NCBI GenBank assembly: GCA_900542315.1
Contig: UQMV01000057.1
Coordinates: 1 to 9,319 of the forward strand
Length of the DNA stretch: 9,319 nt
Source of the DNA: an uncultured Collinsella sp.
Lineage (GTDB): Bacteria; Actinomycetota; Coriobacteriia; Coriobacteriales; Coriobacteriaceae
Reading direction: 5' to 3'
The notes under the pieces are model-generated. The model searched no databases and was not told the DNA's origin. It saw only the letters and a list, made by a program, of their open reading frames with translations. Positions within the stretch are counted from its first letter, which is position 1, and every line of letters starts with the position of its first letter. Positions 1 to 5,174 of the stretch are shown here, piece by piece. Made by a program: the position numbers and the translations under genes.

Positions 1-6
1 AAAGAG

Positions 7-32
7 AAGAGGCGGGGCATGCCCCGCCTCTT
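7..32 (-). terminator. Terminator hairpin downstream of the tatD-family gene
   Basis: A perfect 26-bp palindrome, GC-rich in the middle (GGCGGGGC / GCCCCGCC), lies about 30 nt beyond the tatD stop codon. Read on the minus strand it is followed by CTCTTT, a short and imperfect U-tract. It very likely ends the tcdA-tatD transcript. Because it is symmetric it could also stop plus-strand transcripts. Confidence 0.75.
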
Positions 33-62
33 ACACCACATCTCTGCGCGCTACCACCGAGG

Positions 63-845
63 TCAGCGGAAGTCGAAAATGGAGCGGGAATTTCTCAGAA
101 CGACCGACTTGACGCTCTCCTCGGGGCAGTTTTTAAGCGCAGCAATGACCTCGGATACTCTTATGAGTGAATCGACGAGCTGTCGCGCGGATGTTTCCGC
201 GTCTGGTTCGGCCGGCGCGTCGGTTTCGAGTAGCAAGCGATCAAGTGGAATCTGTCGCGCGTATTCGCGCCCACGTTTGGTCGCAAGCATGCGTTCATTC
301 ATGGAAAAGTAGCAGCCCGCAATGCGTGCGCGGACAAACTCATCTGAGGTGCCGCTAAACCAGTGGAAGATAATGGTGGGGGAGTTGGGGGCATCCTTTA
401 GAAGGTCGTTCGACTCCAAAGTGTCCAAAGTTGCTCCCGCCGCGCGAACGGCGTGAATGGATAGAACGCGTCCAGGAAGCGGGGACTGCGATAACGTTCG
501 GCATAGCCGTTCAAATGCCTGCGTCTGGTTTCCCTCGGTGCCTGCAAAGCGTGGCGAGAAATCGAGTCCGACCTCGCCGATAAAGCGCTCTCGGCTAGCG
601 AACTCGCAAAGCAAGTCGACCTCGGCGGTTCCGCATCGGCCGTCGGCAATCCACCAGGGATGGAGGCCCACCCCTGCAATAACGTTGGGGTCACTGCCAG
701 CGCGCTTCTTTGCCGTTTCGAAATCGCGCGGATCGACGCCGCAATCAAAGAGCTCCAGTCCCATCGCTGCGGCTTCGTGGGCAACGGTGTTCGGGCTGGC
801 CATCAGGTCGAGGTGACAGTGAGCATCAAAGGACTGCAGCTCCAT
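63..845 (-). CDS. tatD: TatD-family metal-dependent hydrolase/DNase
   Basis: A 260-residue protein of the TatD family, metal-dependent TIM-barrel hydrolases of the amidohydrolase superfamily; characterised members are 3'-5' exonucleases acting on DNA. The expected metal ligands are all present in order: the HxH pair in DAHCHLD (H9, H11), E91 in GEVGLD, H131 in SIHAVRAA, H161 in FHWFSGT and D209 in LLLETDAP. GLHPWW near residue 62 is also typical. Length matches the family (about 255-265), so it looks intact and active. It starts 14 nt after the tcdA stop on the same strand and has only a weak AAGG-like ribosome binding site, which suggests translation as the second gene of a two-gene operon. 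Paralogues of this family are common, so the exact ortholog (TatD or YcfH type) and the cellular substrate are not determined by the sequence. Confidence 0.9.
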   Translation of the reverse strand: MELQSFDAHCHLDLMASPNTVAHEAAAMGLELFDCGVDPRDFETAKKRAGSDPNVIAGVGLHPWWIADGRCGTAEVDLLCEFASRERFIGEVGLDFSPRFAGTEGNQTQAFERLCRTLSQSPLPGRVLSIHAVRAAGATLDTLESNDLLKDAPNSPTIIFHWFSGTSDEFVRARIAGCYFSMNERMLATKRGREYARQIPLDRLLLETDAPAEPDAETSARQLVDSLIRVSEVIAALKNCPEESVKSVVLRNSRSIFDFR

Positions 846-859
846 CGCGGTGTGCCTTG

Positions 860-1657
860 CTAGTCCAGGCGCTGGCCGTCGGCGCGCACACGCTCGGTGC
901 CGCGCCCGCTGATCTGGCGGATAACCTCGCCGGCGATCATCTGACCCATGATGGGCGGCATAAAACTGGCGGTGCCCAACTCGGTGCGCTCGTGGATATC
1001 GGAAGGGTCGCGGGGCTGTGTCTTAACCGATTCCTCGCAGCTAAACAGTACATGTAGGCTCTTGATGCCGCGCTTCTTACATTCTTTGCGCATGATGCGG
1101 CTCATGGGGTCGCGCACCGTGTCAAAGATATCGGCGAAGCGCAGGCATTCGGGATGCAGCTTGTTACCGCCGCCCATGGAGCTCACCAGGCGAATGTCGT
1201 GGTCCTGAGCATACTTGGCGACGGTGAGCTTGGCCGAGATGGTGTCGATGGCGTCGACGACGTAGTCGAGCTTGCCACCCGTCTGCTCCAAAACGCTCGC
1301 GAAGAACTCGTCGATGTTGTCGCTCAGCAGGTATTCGGTGCGCTTGATGACGGTGGCGGCAGGGTTGATGTCATGGATCATGGCCTCCATGACATCAACT
1401 TTACGCTTGCCGATGGTGCTGTGAAACGCGATGGCCTGACGGTTGATATTGCTGGGCGCAATGATGTCTTTATCCAGAATTACGAAATGGCCGATGCCGC
1501 CGCGGGCGAGCGCTTCGCAGCAGTTAGAGCCCACGCCGCCGCAGCCGAGCACCAACACCGTGGCGTCGGCGAGCTTGTCGAGCGCCTCGCGCCCCATGAT
1601 GATCTCGAGCTTGGTGTCGCGCGTCTCGACGGGAGCGGCGACTGCGGTTTCGGTCAT
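860..1657 (-). CDS. tcdA: tRNA threonylcarbamoyladenosine dehydratase (TcdA/CsdL, ThiF-E1 family)
   Basis: A 265-residue E1-like enzyme. TcdA uses ATP to cyclise N6-threonylcarbamoyladenosine at tRNA position 37 into the hydantoin form ct6A, which helps decoding of ANN codons. Visible landmarks are the nucleotide-binding GCGGVGS (residues 38-44), the acidic D62 of the LDKD strand, SNINRQ (69-74) with the arginine finger, K84, VDAIDT (134-139) and SSMGGGNKLHP (159-169), the last characteristic of TcdA rather than of ThiF or MoeB. No zinc-binding CxxC pairs like those of MoeB/ThiF are seen. Length equals the E. coli enzyme (about 268). The start is fixed by GGAGG six bases upstream. It is the first gene of a tcdA-tatD unit. 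The partners CsdA/CsdE are not in this window. Confidence 0.93.
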   Translation of the reverse strand: MTETAVAAPVETRDTKLEIIMGREALDKLADATVLVLGCGGVGSNCCEALARGGIGHFVILDKDIIAPSNINRQAIAFHSTIGKRKVDVMEAMIHDINPAATVIKRTEYLLSDNIDEFFASVLEQTGGKLDYVVDAIDTISAKLTVAKYAQDHDIRLVSSMGGGNKLHPECLRFADIFDTVRDPMSRIMRKECKKRGIKSLHVLFSCEESVKTQPRDPSDIHERTELGTASFMPPIMGQMIAGEVIRQISGRGTERVRADGQRLD

Positions 1658-1702
1658 AGATATCCTCCGATGGGGAAGTAATTAACGTAATTGGCTATCG
1701 CC

Positions 1703-1731
1703 ATTATAGGTATTATTCTGCCTCCATTTGA
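1703..1731 (-). promoter_or_regulatory. Probable promoter of tcdA-tatD
   Basis: On the minus strand a perfect -10 box TATAAT (1703-1708) lies about 45 nt before the tcdA start codon. At a 17-nt spacing the -35 region (1726-1731) reads TCAAAT, a poor match. A small inverted repeat, GCCTC / GAGGC with a 5-nt loop (1720-1734), overlaps the -35 region and could be an operator or chance. The -10 is convincing and the -35 is not. Confidence 0.5.
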
Positions 1732-1745
1732 GGCCTTGGGGCATG

Positions 1746-1774
1746 TTGAAATGAAGCGGGGATTCGCATAAGAT
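1746..1774 (+). promoter_or_regulatory. Promoter for a convergent antisense RNA
   Basis: A near-consensus sigma-A promoter: -35 TTGAAA (1746-1751), 17-nt spacer, -10 TAAGAT (1769-1774). The predicted start is the A near 1781. No plus-strand open reading frame with a ribosome binding site follows before 2121. The promoter points at the 3' end of the minus-strand peptide gene (1867-1953), as the antitoxin promoter does in Fst/TxpA-type type I toxin-antitoxin loci. Confidence 0.65.
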
Positions 1775-1783
1775 TGAAGCAGA

Positions 1784-1809
1784 TGGCACCCGTGGCCGCG
1801 GGTTGGCCA
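1784..1809. repeat. GC-rich hairpin in the 3' region shared by the peptide mRNA and the antisense RNA
   Basis: An inverted repeat with TGGC/GCCA outside and ACCCG/CGGGT inside, a 2-nt bulge, and a 6-nt loop. On the minus strand it lies about 60 nt after the peptide stop codon and is followed by TCTGCTTC, with few consecutive Ts, so it would be a weak intrinsic terminator for the peptide mRNA. On the plus strand it would be the 5' stem-loop of the antisense RNA, a plausible first-contact site between the two transcripts. Confidence 0.5.
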
Positions 1810-1834
1810 ACTCCGAAACACGTTTATGGCGTGA

Positions 1835-1873
1835 GAAGTGGCCGTCTTCGCATTACGCGGGGGCGGCTATTTC
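1835..1873 (+). terminator. Strand-specific terminator of the antisense RNA
   Basis: On the plus strand positions 1835-1851 pair with 1857-1873 around an ATTAC loop, giving 17 continuous pairs if G-U pairs are allowed. The 5' base has A's (GAAG) pairing with a T-rich 3' side (TATTTC), as in intrinsic terminators. Five of the pairs are G-U in plus-strand RNA and become A-C mismatches on the minus strand, so the hairpin should form only in plus-strand RNA. It overlaps the stop codon of the peptide gene, so minus-strand transcription would read through. Confidence 0.55.
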
Positions 1874-1953
1874 ATTCGACCTCCAATGTGGATGCCGAGC
1901 TCCACAGCCGCGATTACAAGCAATAACAACGTCAGGACATCGTCAATACTCAT
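1867..1953 (-). CDS. 28-residue hydrophobic peptide, holin-like / type I toxin candidate
   Basis: A short open reading frame with a strong Shine-Dalgarno (AAGGAG, 7 nt before ATG). The peptide starts MSIDDVLTLLLLVIAAVELG and ends IHIGGRMK. It has an acidic N-terminus (D4, D5), one membrane-spanning stretch (about residues 6-17), E18, and a short basic tail (H22, R26, K28). This is the layout of putative holin-like and Fst/TxpA-type toxins, peptides of about 25-60 residues that damage the membrane when overproduced. It has its own promoter (2006-2033), a 5' leader that can hide the Shine-Dalgarno, and a convergent antisense RNA at the 3' end. It is divergent from sdpR-sdpI. Family identity is judged from composition and layout, not from an alignment; it could instead be a signalling or regulatory membrane peptide. 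Confidence 0.65.
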   Translation of the reverse strand: MSIDDVLTLLLLVIAAVELGIHIGGRMK

Positions 1954-1960
1954 AGTCCAT

Positions 1961-1982
1961 CTCCTTCTCTGGTAGAGGGGAG
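1961..1982 (-). promoter_or_regulatory. Leader hairpin that can sequester the peptide gene's Shine-Dalgarno
   Basis: In minus-strand RNA, CTCC (1979-1982) can pair with the GGAG of the Shine-Dalgarno (1961-1964), and CTCT (1974-1977) with AGAG (1967-1970), around an ACC loop with small bulges. Translation would be held down until the fold opens, a recurring trait of type I toxin mRNAs. The stem is short and its stability has not been computed. Confidence 0.45.
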
Positions 1983-2005
1983 CTGGCCCATCTGCTTCTA
2001 ACGGT

Positions 2006-2033
2006 ATTGTAACTAAAAGCGAACGAGTGTTCT
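2006..2033 (-). promoter_or_regulatory. Promoter of the hydrophobic peptide gene
   Basis: Minus strand: -10 TACAAT (2006-2011), 16-nt spacer, -35 AGAACA (2028-2033, matching only the ACA half of the consensus). The start would be the A near 1999, giving a leader of about 46 nt. GAAC and GTTC (2021-2033) form a small palindrome across the -35 and spacer. The region lies back to back with the sdpR promoter. Confidence 0.45.
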
Positions 2034-2048
2034 ATGGCTATTGCTGAA

Positions 2049-2072
2049 TTAGATAATTAGACAAACATCTAA
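2049..2072. promoter_or_regulatory. Operator-like inverted repeat before sdpR
   Basis: TTAGAT (2049-2054) is mirrored by ATCTAA (2067-2072), and a second overlapping copy, TTAGA (2057-2061), pairs with TCTAA (2068-2072). The repeats flank and overlap the -35 box of the sdpR-sdpI promoter, a position suited to autorepression by the ArsR-type product, as known for B. subtilis SdpR. Binding is inferred from position and symmetry only. Confidence 0.5.
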
Positions 2073-2086
2073 ATATCGAGTATAGT
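2058..2086 (+). promoter_or_regulatory. Promoter of sdpR-sdpI
   Basis: -35 TAGACA (2058-2063), exactly 17-nt spacer, -10 TATAGT (2081-2086): a strong sigma-A match. The start would fall near 2093, leaving a leader of about 28 nt before the sdpR ATG. A possible GTG start at 2085 lies inside the -10 box and is therefore excluded. Confidence 0.7.
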
Positions 2087-2120
2087 GTGCGCGTCGAACG
2101 AACTGGTGAGAGGAGGTTCT

Positions 2121-2399
2121 ATGCCGGGAGAGGGTTTTAAGGCACTTGCCGATCCAACGCGACGGCGCATTTTGGAGTTGCTGCGCGAGGGCAATTGCAC
2201 GGCGGGGGAGCTTGCCGAGCATTTCGATATCAGTAAGCCGTCGCTGAGCCATCACTTGGCGACGCTCAAAAACGCCGGGTTGGTGACCGACGAGCGCCAT
2301 GGCCAAAACATCGTATACAGCTTAAACACCACCGTCATGCAGGATTTGATTGGCTGGTTTATGGGTTTTACAAACACGGAAGGTGATAAGGATGAATAA
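2121..2399 (+). CDS. sdpR: ArsR-family autorepressor, SdpR-like
   Basis: A 92-residue winged-helix repressor. The start at 2121 is chosen because AGGAGG stands at 2111-2116; an upstream in-frame GTG overlaps the promoter. FKALADPTRRRILELL (6-21) is the typical ArsR first helix, SKPSLSHHLATLKNAGLV (38-55) the recognition helix, and VTDERHGQNIVYSLN (55-69) the beta wing. The single cysteine (C26) rules out the classical CxC metal site. LNTTVMQDLIGWF near the end matches SdpR of Bacillus subtilis (90 residues) closely. In B. subtilis SdpR represses sdpRI and is drawn to the membrane by SdpI bound to the SDP toxin. Here too it is followed by an sdpI, overlapping by 8 nt, so the same logic is likely. 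Symbol by similarity and context. Confidence 0.85.
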   Translation: MPGEGFKALADPTRRRILELLREGNCTAGELAEHFDISKPSLSHHLATLKNAGLVTDERHGQNIVYSLNTTVMQDLIGWFMGFTNTEGDKDE

Positions 2400-3096
2400 C
2401 GAAAACAAGGGCATTCACCCCACGGGGGTATCGTCGCGCGTGTGGATTGTGCTGGTCGCTCTGTGCGTCGCCAATGTCGTAGCGCACCTCATGGTGATGC
2501 CGAGCTTGCCTGCGCAGATTCCCACGCACTGGGGCGCGAACGGCGCCGTCGACGGTTGGGGTCCTAGCTGGATGGCCTCCGCGCTCGGCGTGCTGCCTCT
2601 GGCGCTTCTCGCAATGTTCTGCGTGGTGCCGCGCATCGACCCCAAAGGTGAGGCATATCGAACCTCGGGCAAGTTCTACCAGGGCTTCGTAATCGCCTTC
2701 ACCTTGTTCATGTGCGCCATAAGCTGGCTGGGAGAGCTTACGGTCTGGGGCGTGGTGCCGGCGGTCGGTTCGGTTAACGTGCTGATTTCCGGTGTTGTCG
2801 GTTTGCTGTTCATCGGCGTAGGCAACTACTTGCCGCGTGTGAAGCAGAACTATACGCTCGGTATCAAGACACCCTGGGCGCTTGCCGATCCCGAGAACTG
2901 GCGCCGTACGCAGCGTTTTGGCGGCGCCTGCTTTATGGTGCTGGGTATTGGCCTGATTGTGATGGGCGTGGCAGGCAGCGTGCTTTCGAGTGAAGTCGTC
3001 GCCGCGGTGATTGCGGCTCTGGCGTTTGGTTCGGTTGGAGCCGTCTACGTCTACTCGTATCTGTTGTGGCGCAAATCGCAGCGAGCCGCTCGTTAA
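2392..3096 (+). CDS. sdpI: SdpI-family integral membrane immunity/signalling protein
   Basis: A 234-residue membrane protein. The ATG at 2392 lies within the end of sdpR (ATGAATAA overlap) with AAGG eight bases upstream; a TTG 14 codons earlier lacks support. About six membrane segments are visible (near 17-37, 60-80, 97-117, 122-145, 178-200, 202-225). Residues 40-57, with IPTHWGANGAVDGWG, are the DUF1648 signature; the conserved SdpI block spans 144-178 (GNYLPRVKQNYTLGIKTPW, then ENWRRTQRFGG). In B. subtilis SdpI protects against the SDP cannibalism toxin and relays its presence to SdpR. Translational coupling with sdpR supports the same pairing. No sdpABC-like toxin genes are in the window, so it may defend against toxins of other cells or have another membrane role. 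Confidence 0.88.
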   Translation: MNNENKGIHPTGVSSRVWIVLVALCVANVVAHLMVMPSLPAQIPTHWGANGAVDGWGPSWMASALGVLPLALLAMFCVVPRIDPKGEAYRTSGKFYQGFVIAFTLFMCAISWLGELTVWGVVPAVGSVNVLISGVVGLLFIGVGNYLPRVKQNYTLGIKTPWALADPENWRRTQRFGGACFMVLGIGLIVMGVAGSVLSSEVVAAVIAALAFGSVGAVYVYSYLLWRKSQRAAR

Positions 3097-3160
3097 GGTT
3101 GCGGAAAACTAGCGTACGCAGTTCATAGTATGTTCCGGGGGACTTTTCCCAGGTAGTATT

Positions 3161-3189
3161 AGGGGGTGTGGGCAACCATGCCCCTTTTT
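3161..3189 (+). terminator. Intrinsic terminator after sdpR-sdpI
   Basis: AGGGGGTGTGG pairs with the segment from CCATGCCCC into the first Ts, forming an 11-bp stem (three G-U pairs) capped by a GCAA tetraloop and followed by TTTT. It lies 64 nt after the sdpI stop and 91 nt before ettA. It most likely ends sdpRI. If ettA has a promoter between 3097 and 3160 it could also act as an attenuator. Confidence 0.8.
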
Positions 3190-3280
3190 CGTTACGTTTC
3201 AGAGCTGGTTCCCTCATTTCGTTTCCACTAAAGCGAATCAAGAATAGGGAAACAGCAGGTAGAAAGGATAGAACAGACAT

Positions 3281-4960
3281 ATGGCGGAGTTTATCTACCA
3301 GATGTATCAGGCTCGCAAGGCCCATGGCGACAAGGTGATCCTTGACGACGTGACCCTGAGCTTCTACCCCGGTGCCAAGATCGGCGTCGTGGGTCCCAAC
3401 GGCATGGGCAAGTCGACCCTGCTCAAGATCATGGCCGGCATCGAGGAGGTCTCCAACGGCGATGCCAGGCTCACCCCCGGCTACACCGTGGGCATCCTGC
3501 AGCAGGAGCCGCCGCTCGACGACGACAAGACCGTTATCGAGAACGTGCGCATGGCGTTTGGCGACATGATTGCCAAGGTCGATCGCTTCAACAAGATCGG
3601 CGAGGAGATGTGCGACCCGGACTGCGACATGGACGCCCTCATGGCCGAGATGGGCAAGCTCCAGGACGAGATCGACGCCGCTGATGGCTGGGATATCGAT
3701 TCCAAGCTCGGCCAGGCCATGGACGCCCTGCAGCTGCCCGATTCCGACATGCCGGTCAACGTGCTTTCCGGCGGCGAGCGCCGTCGCGTGGCCCTGTGCA
3801 AGCTGCTGCTCGAGGCTCCCGACCTGCTGCTGCTTGACGAGCCCACAAACCACCTAGACGCTGAGTCGATCCTGTGGCTCGAGCACTTCCTTCACAACTA
3901 CCAGGGCGCGGTGCTTGCCGTCACGCACGATCGCTACTTCCTGGATAACGTTGCCGAGTGGATCTGCGAGGTCGACCGCGGTCACCTTTATCCCTACAAG
4001 GGCAACTACTCCACGTATCTGGAGACCAAGGCCGCCCGTATCGAGGCGCAGGGCAACCGCGACGCCAGGCTCGCCAAGCGCATGGAGGCCGAGCTCGAGT
4101 GGGTACGCAGCTCGCCCAAGGCTCGCCAGGCAAAGAACAAGGCCCGTCTGGCTCGCTACGAGGAGATGGAGGCCGAGGCCCGCGCAAGCCAGAAGCTCGA
4201 CTGGACCGATATCCGCATTCCCGTTGGACCGCGTTTGGGTAACAAGGTGCTCGAGGCCCATCACCTGCACAAGGAATTCGACGGTCGCGTGCTCATCGAC
4301 GACCTTTCTTTCACCCTGCCGCGTAACGGCATCGTGGGCGTCATCGGCCCCAACGGTGTGGGCAAGACTACGCTCTTCAAGACCATCGTGGGCCTGGAGC
4401 CGCTGACTTCGGGCGAGCTCGAGGTGGGCGAGACCGTCAAGATCTCCTATGTCGATCAGAACCGTTCTGGCATCGACCCCGACAAGAACCTGTGGGAGGT
4501 CGTCTCGGATGGCCTGGACCACATGATGGTCGGCGAGACCGAGGTCCCCAGCCGCGCGTACGTGGCGAGCTTTGGCTTTAAGGGCCAGGACCAGCAGAAG
4601 CGCGCTGGCGTGCTCTCCGGTGGCGAGCGCAACCGTCTGAACCTGGCGCTCACGCTCAAGCAGGGCGGCAACCTGCTGCTCCTCGACGAGCCCACGAACG
4701 ACCTCGACGTCGAGACACTGTCCTCGCTCGAGGCGGCGCTGCTCGAGTTCCCGGGCTGCAGCGTGGTCATTAGCCACGATCGTATGTTCCTGGACCGCGT
4801 CGCCACGCACATTCTGGCGTGGGAGGGCACCGACGAGAATCCGGGCAACTGGTATTGGTTCGAGGGCAACTTTGAGGCCTATCAGGCCAACCGTATCGAG
4901 CGCCTGGGTGAGGACGCAGCCCAGCCGCATCGTATTCACCGCAAGCTGACGCGCGACTAG
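3281..4960 (+). CDS. ettA: Energy-dependent translational throttle protein EttA (ABC-F ATPase)
   Basis: A 559-residue soluble ABC-F protein with two ATP-binding cassettes and no membrane domain. EttA binds the ribosomal E site and gates entry into the elongation cycle according to the ATP/ADP ratio. Cassette 1: Walker A GPNGMGKS (38-45), signature LSGGE (162-166), Walker B LLLLDEPTNHLD (182-193, catalytic E187), switch H216. The arm insertion lies around residues 95-139. The linker (about 240-325), with KELEWVRS-like ELEWVRSSPKARQ, is the P-site tRNA-interaction motif. Cassette 2: GPNGVGKT (356-363), LSGGE (445-449), LLLLDEPTNDLD (465-476, E470), H499. Sequence runs collinear with E. coli EttA (555 residues), for example GPRLGNKVLEA, EVPSRAYV and ISHDRMFLDRVATHIL. 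The ribosome binding site AAAGGA is 12 nt upstream, rather far. Complete and probably functional. Confidence 0.97.
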   Translation: MAEFIYQMYQARKAHGDKVILDDVTLSFYPGAKIGVVGPNGMGKSTLLKIMAGIEEVSNGDARLTPGYTVGILQQEPPLDDDKTVIENVRMAFGDMIAKVDRFNKIGEEMCDPDCDMDALMAEMGKLQDEIDAADGWDIDSKLGQAMDALQLPDSDMPVNVLSGGERRRVALCKLLLEAPDLLLLDEPTNHLDAESILWLEHFLHNYQGAVLAVTHDRYFLDNVAEWICEVDRGHLYPYKGNYSTYLETKAARIEAQGNRDARLAKRMEAELEWVRSSPKARQAKNKARLARYEEMEAEARASQKLDWTDIRIPVGPRLGNKVLEAHHLHKEFDGRVLIDDLSFTLPRNGIVGVIGPNGVGKTTLFKTIVGLEPLTSGELEVGETVKISYVDQNRSGIDPDKNLWEVVSDGLDHMMVGETEVPSRAYVASFGFKGQDQQKRAGVLSGGERNRLNLALTLKQGGNLLLLDEPTNDLDVETLSSLEAALLEFPGCSVVISHDRMFLDRVATHILAWEGTDENPGNWYWFEGNFEAYQANRIERLGEDAAQPHRIHRKLTRD

Positions 4961-4963
4961 ATC

Positions 4964-4990
4964 GTTACGCGGTTTTCCAAACCGCGTAAC
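4964..4990 (+). terminator. Perfect 12-bp hairpin just after ettA, lacking a U-tract
   Basis: GTTACGCGGTTT and its exact complement surround a TCC loop, starting three bases after the ettA stop. No T-run follows (TGCTCGACG), so it is not a classical intrinsic terminator; it may protect the mRNA 3' end or belong to the larger repeat element that follows. Its 3' arm GCGTAAC can alternatively pair with GTTACGC at 5113-5119. Confidence 0.6.
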
Positions 4991-5005
4991 TGCTCGACGC
5001 TGCGC

Positions 5006-5101
5006 GGGTCGCAAGCACCCCATCTTGCCGTTCAAGCCGTCGCTCGCGTACCGAAGTACGCGTCGCTCCTCTTTCACGGCAACCTGGGGCACTTGCGGCC
5101 C
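5006..5101. repeat. Long imperfect inverted repeat, likely extragenic repetitive element
   Basis: Two 46-nt arms (5006-5051 and 5056-5101) are inverted copies around a CGAA loop. Paired blocks include GCAAG/CTTGC, CCCCA/TGGGG, TTGCCGT/ACGGCAA and GCGTAC/GTACGC, separated by small internal loops; the loops nearest the tip contain GTCGCTC in direct orientation on both arms. No ribosome binding site or coding pattern is seen. It has the look of a REP/MITE-like intergenic element; copy number elsewhere in the genome cannot be seen from here. Confidence 0.65.
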
Positions 5102-5134
5102 GCTCGCTGTTGGTTACGCAACATCAACAAATAA

Positions 5135-5170
5135 AAACGGCTCAAATCCTGATTTGGATTTGAGCCGTTT
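5135..5170 (-). terminator. Intrinsic terminator of the 5175-6470 gene, possibly bidirectional
   Basis: A perfect 15-bp stem (AAACGGCTCAAATCC and complement) with a 6-nt loop starts four bases after the stop of the minus-strand gene. On that strand it runs into TTTTTATTTG, a proper U-tract. On the plus strand the stem ends in GTTTG, so it may also catch transcripts from ettA. Confidence 0.88.
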
Positions 5171-5174
5171 GTCG

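Larger units (their letters stand above)
1781..1876 (+). ncRNA. Predicted antisense (antitoxin-like) small RNA
   Basis: Inferred from a good promoter ending at 1774 and a terminator hairpin at 1835-1873. The RNA would be about 95 nt and complementary to the last codons and the 3' untranslated region of the peptide gene on the minus strand. Its 5' part holds a second hairpin (1784-1809) that could serve as a kissing loop. It would act by base pairing in the manner of RatA on txpA mRNA, destabilising the toxin mRNA. Both ends are predictions; no conserved coding potential is seen. Confidence 0.5.

Noticed and set aside
2085..2120. Upstream GTG start for sdpR
   Set aside because: It falls within the -10 box TATAGT of the promoter and would lie upstream of the transcription start; AGGAGG precedes the ATG at 2121.
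3134..3153. GGGGGACTTTTCCC, resembling a eukaryotic kappa-B site and a small hairpin
   Set aside because: The kappa-B likeness has no meaning in a bacterium and the possible stem is only five pairs with a mismatch.
3854..5092. 412-codon minus-strand open frame opposite ettA, and similar long frames at 2933-3853 (-)
   Set aside because: ettA is certain from its motifs. The antisense frames are by-products of high GC at third codon positions, have no ribosome binding site and no recognisable motif.
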